Shown here: piece after piece, positions 27,186-35,330 of the stretch
How positions within the stretch are numbered: position 1 is the stretch's first letter
Layout: each line of letters begins with the position of its first letter
DNA from: JAIQFV01 sp041494885
GTDB taxonomy: Bacteria; Acidobacteriota; Terriglobia; JAIQFV01
Assembly: GCA_041494885.1 (NCBI GenBank)
Contig: JBGQBO010000018.1
Coordinates: forward strand, 36,501-100,500
Direction: 5' to 3'
Length of the DNA: 64,000 bases
The notes under the pieces: model-generated
The model's input: only the letters and a program-made list of their open reading frames with translations
Databases searched by the model: none
What the model was told of the DNA's origin: nothing
Translations under genes and position numbers: made by a program

Positions 27186-29099
27186 ATGGCATACTGCGCT
27201 AATTGCGGAATTACCTATCCCCCTGATAAGAGATTCTGTAAGGATTGCGGCATCGCGCTGATGGAGGATCCGGCTCCTCCCCCCTCGCCTCCGGTCGGCG
27301 CAGGGCCCGTGCGGTGTGCGTCTTGCGGGTGGACTCTCCCGCCCAGCGACAGATTCTGTCCCCAGTGCGGCGCTCGTGTGGCCTCCTCCCTGGCATTTGA
27401 GGCGACCATTCCGGGGGGGGCAGCGCCCTCAGTCCCCACGGAAGCGGCGATGGCCACCGAAGTAACGCAGCGGTTTACCCAGCAGGATTTCTACACACCG
27501 ACACCGCCGACAAATCCCCCGGAGGGACCTGCACCATTGCAGGAAACGCAGGCTTTTTCTCAGCAGGATCTGTTTGCGCCCTCAACTCCGCAGGCTTCTC
27601 CTCAAACTCCGTTCCAGGCAGGCCTGCCCGCCATGACTCCAACGTTTGATCCGGGTCAGACCGTTGTAGATTCTCCCATGGCGTCTCCACCATTTCCACC
27701 TCCCCCCGGAGTTTCCTTACCTTCGGCCGCCATTACCCAAACCCCCATGGCGCCCGCTCCCCAGCGGAAGAGCCGCGTCGGGGTCCTGGTGGTCGCCGCT
27801 ATCGTGCTGTTCGGCATCCTGATTGGGGGCGCATTGATGATCCAGAGGGTCAGGGCGAAACGTCAGGCAGCGCAGTTAGCGCAGGAAACGCAGGCGCCCG
27901 CTCCTGTGGTCCCTCCCCCGGTGGTGGTCCAGGAAACTCCCCCGCAGGATGAGAAGCTCAAGGACACGCTGGGCCGAATGAATGCGGTCCTCACCGCACT
28001 TGAAAATTACAGAACCGCCCGGAAGAAATTGCCTCAGTCCTTGCAGGATCTTGGCAGTGTCATGGACGACCCTCAGATGCGGAGTGATGGCTGGGGCAAT
28101 CCGCTGATTTATCTGCTGGACCTCTCCAATAACACGTACGTTATCAGATCCATCGGCCCGGACGGGAAGAAGGATACCGAGGATGACATCCGGGTATCCG
28201 ACGACAGTGTGGCATCGTGGCGTGAGCAGCATCATGAACTGCTTGATGAATGGCGTGTTGCCAACCTGGAGCTGTTTCAGAAGCTCTCCAGTGAACAAAT
28301 CACGACCGACACCAAAGCGGCGCTCGATCGGAAGAAGGCGGAGCGCGAAAAGGCCAAAGCAGAGGCCTTAGCAGCCCAACAGGCGGCCCAGCAGCTTGCG
28401 GCGCAGCGCAGGCTGGAAGAGGAAAAGCGAAAGCAACAGGAGGCGGCGCAGTTGGCGGAACAGCAGCGCCTTCAGCAGGAAGCTCAACGCCGCCTCGACG
28501 AAGAACGGGCAAAGCAACAGGCCGAAGCCCAACGGAAGGCCCGGCAGGAGAAGATGAATTTTGTGGAAACCTTCGGGGCCGGTCTCTCCCGCTGGTCCGG
28601 CGCCAGTTTTGAGGCGGTGGCGGAAAAGGGAAAACCCGCCATGCGGATTAGCGGGTTTGGTTTGCTCAAGGATGCAACGGACTGGGACAATTACACGGCC
28701 ACTTTCGATGTGAAGATCCAGAAAGAGGGCGTGAATTTTATTATCCGCGCCCGGGATCACCAGAATTTTTACTTTCTCAAGCTGACCGATGACAAGGCAA
28801 AGGAATATCCAAAGAACAGCTTGATCAAGTACCTCTATGTAGGAGGAAAGTACCTGAGTGGTCCCGCCTCCAATGAGGCCGCAGGGGCCCTGGATATTGT
28901 CACACTTCCCTTCAAGATCAAACGCAACGATACCTATCATGTGACCATCAGTGTCTCAGGCAGCGCGATTCGTACCAGCATCAACGGCCAGACGGTGGAC
29001 ACCTGGCAGGATAATACCTTCAAGCAAGGCGCCTTCGGTTTCAATTGCAGCACCGTGGAACAGGCGACGGTCACCAGTTTCCAGATGCGATCCAATTGA
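27186..29099 (+). CDS. Membrane protein with double zinc ribbon, pseudopilin-like, coiled-coil and lectin-like domains
   Basis: This 637-aa protein has an unusual order of parts. Two zinc ribbons come first (CANCG...CKDCG at about 4-20 and CASCG...CPQCG at about 43-61). A Pro/Thr/Gln-rich linker reaches about 200, followed by one TM helix (about 203-222). A segment resembling the C-terminal part of the major pseudopilin GspG follows (ALENYRTARKKLPQSLQDL, then DGWGNPLIYLL and SIGPDGKKDTEDDIR, about 270-345). A charged Ala/Gln/Glu coiled coil lies at about 375-460. A beta-sandwich of the 3-keto-disaccharide hydrolase/LamG kind (about 460-637) ends the chain. This topology puts the zinc ribbons in the cytosol and the rest outside. 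GGAG precedes the ATG. The parts are recognisable; the combined function is unknown. Confidence 0.82.
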   Translation: MAYCANCGITYPPDKRFCKDCGIALMEDPAPPPSPPVGAGPVRCASCGWTLPPSDRFCPQCGARVASSLAFEATIPGGAAPSVPTEAAMATEVTQRFTQQDFYTPTPPTNPPEGPAPLQETQAFSQQDLFAPSTPQASPQTPFQAGLPAMTPTFDPGQTVVDSPMASPPFPPPPGVSLPSAAITQTPMAPAPQRKSRVGVLVVAAIVLFGILIGGALMIQRVRAKRQAAQLAQETQAPAPVVPPPVVVQETPPQDEKLKDTLGRMNAVLTALENYRTARKKLPQSLQDLGSVMDDPQMRSDGWGNPLIYLLDLSNNTYVIRSIGPDGKKDTEDDIRVSDDSVASWREQHHELLDEWRVANLELFQKLSSEQITTDTKAALDRKKAEREKAKAEALAAQQAAQQLAAQRRLEEEKRKQQEAAQLAEQQRLQQEAQRRLDEERAKQQAEAQRKARQEKMNFVETFGAGLSRWSGASFEAVAEKGKPAMRISGFGLLKDATDWDNYTATFDVKIQKEGVNFIIRARDHQNFYFLKLTDDKAKEYPKNSLIKYLYVGGKYLSGPASNEAAGALDIVTLPFKIKRNDTYHVTISVSGSAIRTSINGQTVDTWQDNTFKQGAFGFNCSTVEQATVTSFQMRSN

Positions 29100-29206
29100 T
29101 CCGCCCTTCAGGTGGGGCGGACGTCCCCGTCCGCCTTCCTTTCATATCCACGCACAGGTTGATCCGCGCCGTGGGTTCCCCCATCAATTGTCACACCATG
29201 CGATCA

Positions 29207-29316
29207 GCAAATTGCGGATTCCGGATTGTGGATTCCGTTGAAAGAAGGTCTACGCGAGAGGGAAGGAGACCCGATTCCGCGATTCGAAATCCGCAATCCG
29301 AAATCCGCAATTTCAA
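29207..29316. repeat. Inverted pair of short heptamer arrays
   Basis: The left arm (29207-29234) reads GCAAATT, GCGGATT, CCGGATT, GTGGATT. The right arm (29282-29316) reads ATTCGAA, ATCCGCA, ATCCGAA, ATCCGCA, ATTTCAA, the reverse complement of the same units in 7-bp register. About 47 bp separate the arms. The right arm reaches the stop codon of the next minus-strand gene. Confidence 0.8.
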
Positions 29317-29651
29317 TACAGTGGCTGTTGAGTTGGAGAGGACGACTGCTGCTGCGTGGCGAGCATCAGGATTACGGAGATCGCAAAAGAGATGACGCTG
29401 ACGATAATGAATACATAGGTCAGGGCCACGTTCATCGCTGCCGTCCGGATGTGGAGTTCCTTCTGCTCCATCTTGAGAAAGATGATGTCCACCATGTTTT
29501 TTCCAAACATGATGATGAGCAGGGCCACGCCCGCAATGGAGCGAAAGAAAGAGGTCTGGACATCCCCCAGGTCGAACCGGATGAACACCAGCGGGTAGAT
29601 CAGCCAGGCGGCCGCGATCCACAGAAGAATGTTGAGAATGAGGGAAAACAT
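29313..29651 (-). CDS. Small hypothetical membrane protein
   Basis: This 112-aa protein has about three hydrophobic segments (4-23, 38-55 and 73-97) and ends in a Ser/Gln-rich tail. No family was recognised. The frame is clean, has good coding character and lies between longer genes, so it is probably real. Its stop codon overlaps the edge of the heptamer repeat. Only a weak AGG precedes the ATG. Confidence 0.6.
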   Translation of the reverse strand: MFSLILNILLWIAAAWLIYPLVFIRFDLGDVQTSFFRSIAGVALLIIMFGKNMVDIIFLKMEQKELHIRTAAMNVALTYVFIIVSVISFAISVILMLATQQQSSSPTQQPLY

Positions 29652-29862
29652 TAAGCCTGGTGTCTGGGAGCAGGCGCCGGCTGTCAGTCCGGCAAAAGTA
29701 ACTGGATTATCTGAGTGAGGCCGCTCTTCCTTCCGGCAGGTCGAACGCCGAACCCCGGCTGGAGTCGTGCGGACCCGTACTGAGGGGAACCCTTCACCCT
29801 CTTAGTGGGCATCACATTCAGTTATGCATTTCGACCCATGAATTCGTTGAATCGAGTTCGTC

Positions 29863-30192
29863 CTACTCGGTCAGTACCCAATTGTTGTAAGGCTCCACCA
29901 ACTCGATCCCACACCGCACCTTCTCACTGGATTTGCTTCCCTTGTTCAACCACCGTATCCTGGCCCGCGCATTGAATTTTGTCGCAATCGAAATGAAAAC
30001 GTCATCCCCTGAATTCGCGCAATCTCGAGGCAGTTCGATACAAAATCCATGGGGGCTCACGTCGATGGTTTCCACCACCACGGCAAATTCTTTTCCGTTC
30101 CGGTCACGGCCGAGGATGGTCATAGGGAATTTCAAGGCCATGCGAATGGACTTGCGCGCGTTCTTTTCGATACTGGGCGTGGAAGGACTCAC
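29863..30192 (-). CDS. PilZ-domain-like protein
   Basis: The 109-aa chain matches the PilZ fold over most of its length. A basic N-terminal ARKSIRMALKF corresponds to the RxxxR loop region, followed by VETIDVSPHGFCIELP (the D/NxSxxG motif) and a final RCGIELVEP strand. PilZ domains bind cyclic di-GMP and control motility, exopolysaccharide or secretion. The first element here has a single well-placed Arg pair, so ligand binding is not certain. The acidobacterial single-domain version is common. No partner gene is adjacent. Confidence 0.75.
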   Translation of the reverse strand: MSPSTPSIEKNARKSIRMALKFPMTILGRDRNGKEFAVVVETIDVSPHGFCIELPRDCANSGDDVFISIATKFNARARIRWLNKGSKSSEKVRCGIELVEPYNNWVLTE

Positions 30193-30722
30193 GTCGGTCT
30201 ACCCTCTGAGAGATTTAGAAATTTCAGCGAATATCACACAGGCGGCGCCTCTACTCCGACGGCTGCCGCGAGACGAGCCATACGAAACCGCAGTCCCGAA
30301 AGTCGGGATGAGTCCGTGCCCCATTAATTTACCACAAATAGGATATCTTGGGTATTCCTACAATTTCATCACAAGGGGTAGGGTGGGGCAGCGCCGAATG
30401 GCGAGCAAATGTCGGCGGTCCTCGTCACCGAGGAAGAGGACGCCTCGTTCATTGCCTTGTGCGGTGGTGTGATACCATGCTCCTTCCCACGCGATCCGTA
30501 GCGGTCTGGCCATGGACCTTCCCGAACGGGGATACGGTGAAGGGGATTGCAGGGGGAAAATCGGTGGCAGGTATATCATGTCGCTGACTGAATTGGAGAT
30601 TGGAAAGACCCGACCCTAATTGCTTTTTTCTGAGGGGCAAAAAATGAGAGTGTCGGCCGGATGGAGAAGGTCAGCGAAGAAATGCTGGTCCAGCCTTTAA
30701 TTCAGAGATAGGAGTTCAGAAG
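30193..30722. other. 530-bp region with a transposase remnant and no intact gene
   Basis: Between the PilZ and aldo/keto reductase genes the only recognisable content is a RAYT N-terminal fragment, listed separately. The rest is non-coding. AGGAG just before 30723 serves the reductase. Confidence 0.6.
30397..30513 (-). pseudogene. REP-associated tyrosine transposase (RAYT) N-terminal remnant
   Basis: A 39-residue stretch starting MARPLRIAWEGAWYHTT and continuing AQGNERGVLFLGDEDRRHLL matches the conserved N-terminus of IS200-like Y1/RAYT transposases (MARPLR...YHV..RGNER..IF.D..DR..FL). The homology then stops. The catalytic HUH pair and Tyr are absent and the frame ends at 30358. It is a decayed copy and no full-length RAYT is in the window. 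Confidence 0.75.
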
Positions 30723-31715
30723 ATGCAAAATCGCAAACTTGGAAACAGCAATCTGGAGGTCTCGGCTCTCGGGCTCGGCTGCATGGGAATGAGCTTTGGC
30801 TACGGTCCGGCCGGAGACAAGCAGGAGATGATCTCAGTCATCCGGGCCGCCGTGGAGCGCGGCGTCACATTCTTCGACACCGCTGAAGTGTACGGCCCGT
30901 TCACGAACGAAGAACTCGTGGGTGAAGCCCTCGCACCCTTCCGTGAGCAAGTGGTGCTGGCCACCAAGTTCGGGTTCAAACTTGATCCGAATACCGGCAA
31001 ACAGGCCGGGCTGGACAGTCGGCCAGAGCACATCAAGGAGGTCGCTGAAGCCTCGCTCAAGCGACTCAGGGTCGAGGCCATCGATTTGCTCTATCAGCAC
31101 CGTGTTGACCCCGGCGTACCGATAGAAGACGTGGCGGGAGCAGTGAAGGACCTGATCCAGGAAGGTAAGGTGAAGCACTTCGGCCTTTCTGAGGCAGGAG
31201 TCCAAACGATCCGCCGCGCGCACGCCGTCCAGCCAGTCACTGCGGTCCAAAGCGAATACTCGCTGTGGTGGAGAGACCCTGAAGCGGAAGTGTTACCGAC
31301 GCTCGAGGAACTTGGAATCGGGTTCGTTCCATTTAGTCCTCTTGGTAAAGGCTTCCTCACGGGAAAGATCAACGAAAACACTACGTTCGACAGTTCCGAC
31401 TTCCGCAACATCGTTCCTCGCTTTACGCCGGAGGCTCGGAAAGCGAATCAGGTCTTGGTTGATCTGCTTCGCAAGATCGCAGAACGGAAGAAGGCGGCAC
31501 CTGCTCAGATAGCGCTTGCTTGGCTGCTAGCCCAGAAGCCGTGGATTGTTCCAATCCCAGGCACCACAAAGCTGCACCGGCTAGATGAAAACATCGGAGC
31601 AGCCGCTGTCGAACTGAGCTCCGACGATCTGCGAGAGATCGAAAGCGCCGCCTCAAAGATCACACTGCAAGGGGCTCGGTACCCCGAACATCTGGAGCGA
31701 ATGACCGGTCGCTGA
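30723..31715 (+). CDS. Aldo/keto reductase
   Basis: This 330-aa NADPH-dependent oxidoreductase of the AKR superfamily (YakC/AKR13-like) has a TIM barrel. The tetrad is complete: Asp52 and Tyr57 in FFDTAEVYG, Lys82 in LATKFGF and His126 in YQHRVDP. The NADP-binding C-terminus reads IVPIPGTTKLHRLDEN. A strong AGGAG lies nine bases before the ATG. The gene sits in a zone of remnants and duplications, and a 55-bp piece of it is repeated downstream, which suggests it arrived or moved by recombination. The physiological substrate is unknown. Confidence 0.93.
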   Translation: MQNRKLGNSNLEVSALGLGCMGMSFGYGPAGDKQEMISVIRAAVERGVTFFDTAEVYGPFTNEELVGEALAPFREQVVLATKFGFKLDPNTGKQAGLDSRPEHIKEVAEASLKRLRVEAIDLLYQHRVDPGVPIEDVAGAVKDLIQEGKVKHFGLSEAGVQTIRRAHAVQPVTAVQSEYSLWWRDPEAEVLPTLEELGIGFVPFSPLGKGFLTGKINENTTFDSSDFRNIVPRFTPEARKANQVLVDLLRKIAERKKAAPAQIALAWLLAQKPWIVPIPGTTKLHRLDENIGAAAVELSSDDLREIESAASKITLQGARYPEHLERMTGR

Positions 31716-31720
31716 GCGCT

Positions 31721-31953
31721 AAGAAAGAGGTCGTATCTTTGCATTCTCCATTTCAGCACACGATATCCCGGGAATACGTGACCGTCGCCAGGTCATCCGT
31801 CGGTTCGAAGAAAAACCGGAGAGCGACAAGCACTTAGCCGAGATCTTCCAGAACGCCAAATCCCAAATGTAGGTTGCAAAGATACGGCCCCTTTCTTGTC
31901 GTCCCTCGCTTTACGCCGGAGGCTCGGAAAGCAAATCAGGCCTTGGTTGATCT
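31721..31953. repeat. Inverted repeat plus duplicated aldo/keto reductase fragment
   Basis: A 23-bp inverted repeat (31721-31743 and 31875-31897, two mismatches) encloses about 130 bp. That interval includes a short open tail ending in the residues EEKPESDKHLAEIFQNAKSQM-stop region (about 31840-31872), which may be the end of a lost gene. Directly after the right arm, 31899-31953 repeats 31411-31465 of the reductase gene with 52 of 55 bases identical. Confidence 0.8.
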
Positions 31954-31954
31954 T

Positions 31955-32569
31955 ATGAGCCAGAGTTTACGAAAATTCGCATTCTGTCTCGGGTTGGTTC
32001 TGATGTTGGGACTAGCCCAGGGGTGTCGGTATCTGGAAGGCACTCACCGCACTTACTCGCGATCAGCAGCGAAGGACCACTTCTATCGGAATAGCCAGGC
32101 GTTTCAGTCACTGGGCAATGGTTGGTTCTCGCAGCATGAGAGCGACAATCTCGTGTACCGACCGTGGCACATGGGAGAGGTGAGTTGGAACGGAACCAGC
32201 ATTTTGGAAAAGGACTCTCGCTACATTGTGCAAGAAGGAACACACAAGGGGCATGAGGCCGCCACTTTCGAGGAGGCTGCCAAGATTGCAGGAGCAGATC
32301 CCTCGAACCTCTCTAGCCTCCTTGCAACTGTTCGCAAACTCGATGTTGCATTCGTTCACATCCGAAAACGAGGGGACCAGAAAACCGGAGACTATCTACT
32401 GGTCGGACTCCAACAGGCAGGAGCGAACTATGGATTCATCTTCGTTCCCACTGGCCACGATGAGGCGCAGACTTTGGTAAATGAAGCGGCGCAAAATCGT
32501 CCCGATCTCATCGACATGGAGAGGGTTGAGCAGATCCCCCCGCAGTGGTTTTACTTCGAGGGCAAGTAG
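31955..32569 (+). CDS. Hypothetical lipoprotein
   Basis: From ATG 31955 the 204-aa product has a lipoprotein signal peptide (MSQSLRKFAFCLGLVLMLG) with lipobox LAQGC, so it should be acylated and anchored in a membrane. No known domain was recognised. The mature part is mixed alpha/beta with FVHIRKRGDQKTGDYLLVGL and FVPTGHDEAQTLVNEAA. The open frame extends upstream to 31874 through the duplicated reductase fragment, but that part is an accidental fusion. It has no clear Shine-Dalgarno; the copied reductase DNA now forms its 5' leader. Confidence 0.7.
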   Translation: MSQSLRKFAFCLGLVLMLGLAQGCRYLEGTHRTYSRSAAKDHFYRNSQAFQSLGNGWFSQHESDNLVYRPWHMGEVSWNGTSILEKDSRYIVQEGTHKGHEAATFEEAAKIAGADPSNLSSLLATVRKLDVAFVHIRKRGDQKTGDYLLVGLQQAGANYGFIFVPTGHDEAQTLVNEAAQNRPDLIDMERVEQIPPQWFYFEGK

Positions 32570-32645
32570 CTCAATCCGCACACACGGGCAGTTCTAAACT
32601 AAGAACAAACGAACCCTTCCGGAGCATTAATGATTGGGAAAATGA

Positions 32646-32695
32646 ATGGGTCGCGGTAGGGGTGCCCGGCGACGGGTATCCCTACCGCGACCCAT
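32646..32695. repeat. Perfect 16-bp inverted repeat (strong hairpin) with adjoining direct repeats
   Basis: ATGGGTCGCGGTAGGG (32646-32661) and its exact reverse complement (32680-32695) flank an 18-base GC-rich loop. The right arm runs into two copies of CCCATGCTTTTG (32691-32702 and 32707-32718). The structure sits immediately before the RHS fragment and may mark an insertion or excision point. Confidence 0.8.
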
Positions 32696-32701
32696 GCTTT
32701 T

Positions 32702-32962
32702 GTGACCCCATGCTTTTGCGGGTACGACTGGCTGAATCGACTGACGGGGATGAACGAGACGTCCGGCTGGTCGGAGACCCTCAGTTACGATCAATATGGA
32801 AATCGCACCGGAGGGAGTTCCAGTTCGGCTTACATGCCGCTCCAGATCCCGACGATTAACGCACAGACCAACAAGATCTCGGCGGCGAATCACAGTTATG
32901 ATCCGGTAGGGAACCTGACCCAGGGGCTCGGCGGCAGCGGTCTATGGGGTCAGATCGCGTAA
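32702..32962 (+). pseudogene. RHS/YD-repeat protein fragment
   Basis: An 86-codon frame carries two to three YD-repeat units: YDWLNRLTGM, LSYDQYGNRTGG and HSYDPVGNLTQG. These occur in RHS/wall-associated polymorphic toxin proteins, which normally exceed 1000 aa. There is no signal, no core-closing motif and no toxin tip, so this is a remnant. The apparent ATG lies in the direct repeat next to the hairpin and is probably not a true start. Confidence 0.8.
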
Positions 32963-33338
32963 CGAGACGATTGCAAATTTGTCTCCGCGGGCAACTTTCT
33001 TAATCTGGAGTCGCACTCCAGTCGCGCTCCGAAGCGACGGGTGACCTTCTGGTGATGAATCTTCCCTCGCTCAGAAGCAGTCATGGCGCGAGCGTTACGA
33101 GTCGTGTGTGAAATGGACGCCGTCCCTCGCAGGCATGCAAAGAACGCATACCTGCGGCACCCGACCATAAGCGCATGCCCGCGACACCCGGCAATTCAAG
33201 ATCTCATTCCACGCCTTCCCCTTCAAGGCTTCAACCATGGCGACGACCCGCGAAAACTCCTACCGTCGAATCCAATGGCGCAGACTCCTTTGTTCCTCCA
33301 ACAAGAGTGTTGGGACGCGTGGTATTCGGAATTCTCCC

Positions 33339-34187
33339 TCACGGGACTTCAACGGACCAGTTGTCGATCAGACGGGTCGTTCCTACATAGGCGGCGACCG
33401 CGATCAAAGTTTCGTTCCGAACCGTGTCAACCGGACGCAGGGTGGCGGGGTCGACCAATTCAATATAATCAACCCTGACCAGCGGCGCACTCTTAAAAAC
33501 CTCCTTCATGCCTTCCCGGATCACAGCCGCATTCGATTCGCCTCTCTCAATCATTGCCCGCGCACGCAAAAGACTGTGGTGAAGGACTAAGGCCGCCTGG
33601 CGCTGCTCGGGGCTCAAGTAGCGATTACGGGAGCTCATCGCCAGGCCGTCAGGTTCGCGCACGATCGGGCAGGTCACAATCTGTATGTCAAAATTCAGAT
33701 CCCGTGTCATTCGCTCGATGAGGATCGCCTGTTGTGCATCCTTTCGGCCGAACACCGCAAAGTCGGGTATGACAATGTTAAACAGTTTCGCGACCACAGT
33801 CGTTACCCCGCGAAAATGGCCGGGACGAGTGGCTCCGCAAAGGTATTCTCCCCATTTTTCGACCTCGACGAAGGTGCGTGAACCGTCAGGATACATTTCC
33901 TCGACTTCTGGAGTGAACAGGTAATTGACGTCCAAGGCAGAGAGCATTCGGCAGTCATTTTCGAGATCGCGGGGATATCGGGTGAAGTCCTCATTGGGTC
34001 CAAACTGGGCGGGGTTGACGAAAATCGAAACGACCACGGCGTCGGCCAGTTCTCGTGCCTGACGAACCAGGCTCAGATGACCTTCATGCAGGGCGCCCAT
34101 GGTGGGAACGAATGCGAGGGACTGTTGGCGGGCATGAAGCGCCTTGGCCACCTCACGCATTCGAGATGCTTTGGATACGATTTCCAT
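33339..34187 (-). CDS. panC: Pantothenate synthetase (pantoate-beta-alanine ligase)
   Basis: This 282-aa PanC joins pantoate and beta-alanine with ATP, via pantoyl-adenylate, to give pantothenate for CoA synthesis. It shows VPTMGALHEGHLSLV (HIGH-like), FVNPAQFGPNEDFTRYP, GHFRGVTTVVAKLF, FGRKDAQQ and AMSSRNRYL (KMSKS-like). The ATG at 34187 is chosen because GGAAAG lies five bases upstream and the protein then begins MEIVSKASRMREV as in the family. Longer in-frame starts run into panB. It overlaps the panB 3' end by 35 bp, so the two are co-transcribed and probably translationally coupled. Confidence 0.96.
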   Translation of the reverse strand: MEIVSKASRMREVAKALHARQQSLAFVPTMGALHEGHLSLVRQARELADAVVVSIFVNPAQFGPNEDFTRYPRDLENDCRMLSALDVNYLFTPEVEEMYPDGSRTFVEVEKWGEYLCGATRPGHFRGVTTVVAKLFNIVIPDFAVFGRKDAQQAILIERMTRDLNFDIQIVTCPIVREPDGLAMSSRNRYLSPEQRQAALVLHHSLLRARAMIERGESNAAVIREGMKEVFKSAPLVRVDYIELVDPATLRPVDTVRNETLIAVAAYVGTTRLIDNWSVEVP

Positions 34188-35022
34188 GGGAACTTTCCGA
34201 ATGGTAGGATTCCTGGTCAGAAGGGAAGCGGGAGTTGCGGACATCGTCAACAAAACCCGAAATGGCTTGGGCAGCGGATTCGCGCAGATTCGCGTACTGC
34301 CGGACAAATTTGGGAACGCGCCCGCTGTTCAGGCCGAGCAGATCGTTCAGAACCAGTACCTGGCCGTCACAATCAGGCCCTGCCCCAATGCCGATGGTGG
34401 GGGATTTGACGGTCTCAGTGATTCGCTTGGCAAGGTCGCGGGGAATTCCCTCCAGGACAATGGAGAACACGCCTGCGTCATCCAGGGCCACGGCGTCCTC
34501 CAGGATGTGCTCCGCCGCCGCATCCGTCTGCCCCTGCACCTTGAAGCCACCAAAACTGAGGAGCGACTGCGGCGTCAGGCCCACATGCCCCATTACGGGT
34601 ACCTCCGCGTCGATGAGACGGTTGACCAGAGCGATCCGCTTCACGCCGCCTTCCAGTTTCACGGCCTCCGCTCCGGCTTCCTTGACGAACCGGATGGCGT
34701 TGCGGACCGACTCTTCTTCGTTGACCTGGTAGGAGCCGTAGGGCATATCGGCCACCAGTAACGCCCGCTCGACTCCACGCCGAACCGCCCGAACATGCAT
34801 CAACATTTCTTCCATGCTTACAGGCAAAGTGGAATCATAGCCGAGCTGGACCATCCCTAATGAATCCCCGACGAGGACGATGTCAATCCCGGCCTCATCC
34901 ACAATGCTGGCCATGGAGAAATCGTAAGCCGTCAGGCAGGTAATCTTTTCGGAAGAGAATTTTCTTTGGTAAATTTTCGGGACGGTGATCCTGGCGGGTT
35001 GAGAAGCAGGCTGTTGACTCAT
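34153..35022 (-). CDS. panB: 3-methyl-2-oxobutanoate hydroxymethyltransferase
   Basis: This 289-aa PanB makes ketopantoate from ketoisovalerate and methylene-tetrahydrofolate. Conserved elements are ITCLTAYDFSMASIVDEAGID, VGDSLGMVQLGYDSTLPVS (Mg2+ Asp), ADMPYGSY, GHVGLTPQS and VLEGIPRDLAKRIT, with the ligand-binding GIGAGPDCDGQVLV. ATG 35022 has a GGAGG seven to eight bases upstream. An ORF start at 35058 would add 12 unlikely residues. It is the first gene of the panB-panC pair. Confidence 0.96.
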   Translation of the reverse strand: MSQQPASQPARITVPKIYQRKFSSEKITCLTAYDFSMASIVDEAGIDIVLVGDSLGMVQLGYDSTLPVSMEEMLMHVRAVRRGVERALLVADMPYGSYQVNEEESVRNAIRFVKEAGAEAVKLEGGVKRIALVNRLIDAEVPVMGHVGLTPQSLLSFGGFKVQGQTDAAAEHILEDAVALDDAGVFSIVLEGIPRDLAKRITETVKSPTIGIGAGPDCDGQVLVLNDLLGLNSGRVPKFVRQYANLRESAAQAISGFVDDVRNSRFPSDQESYHSESSHGNRIQSISNA

Positions 35023-35330
35023 CGAAGTATCCTCCAAAAAAATTGGTAGAACCTTCACGCGCTTTGCCCGGTCGTCTTTGAGAATTCTGGCAACGAACTG
35101 GGGAGATCTCCGGGCGTCCCGCTCATCGAATCCGAATGATGCGGTCGCCGCTCCCCTCCGTTGTGGATTTATACTCCACAGTGGCCAAAGCGTCTAACCC
35201 CCCTATTCTAACCGAATGGGCAGTCATGGGGGAAGCCATTTTTCTTCTCGGCCGTCAAAACGAGAGAATTTCTAGTGGGTTGAATCGGGAATTCGGAATT
35301 TGGATTCGGGCTTCTTCTCAAGCCGGGATT
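35023..35330. other. 308-bp intergenic region between panB and the deoxynucleoside kinase
   Basis: No gene or RNA was recognised. Both flanking genes are on the minus strand. A promoter for panBC is expected here, but no clear hexamer pair was seen. Confidence 0.4.

Larger units (their letters stand above)
32570..33338. other. 769-bp region with hairpin, RHS remnant and no intact gene
   Basis: It contains the perfect hairpin at 32646-32695, a 12-bp direct repeat and an RHS fragment, all listed separately. From 32963 to 33338 a few short frames are open on both strands (for example 32950-33168 minus). They are rich in Arg/Cys/Ser with no recognised domain and are not called. Confidence 0.6.

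Noticed and set aside
32950..33168. 72-aa minus-strand frame rich in Arg and Cys
   Set aside because: No domain and no start signals, and it lies in a zone of remnants. It may be conserved non-coding or decayed DNA, but cannot be supported.
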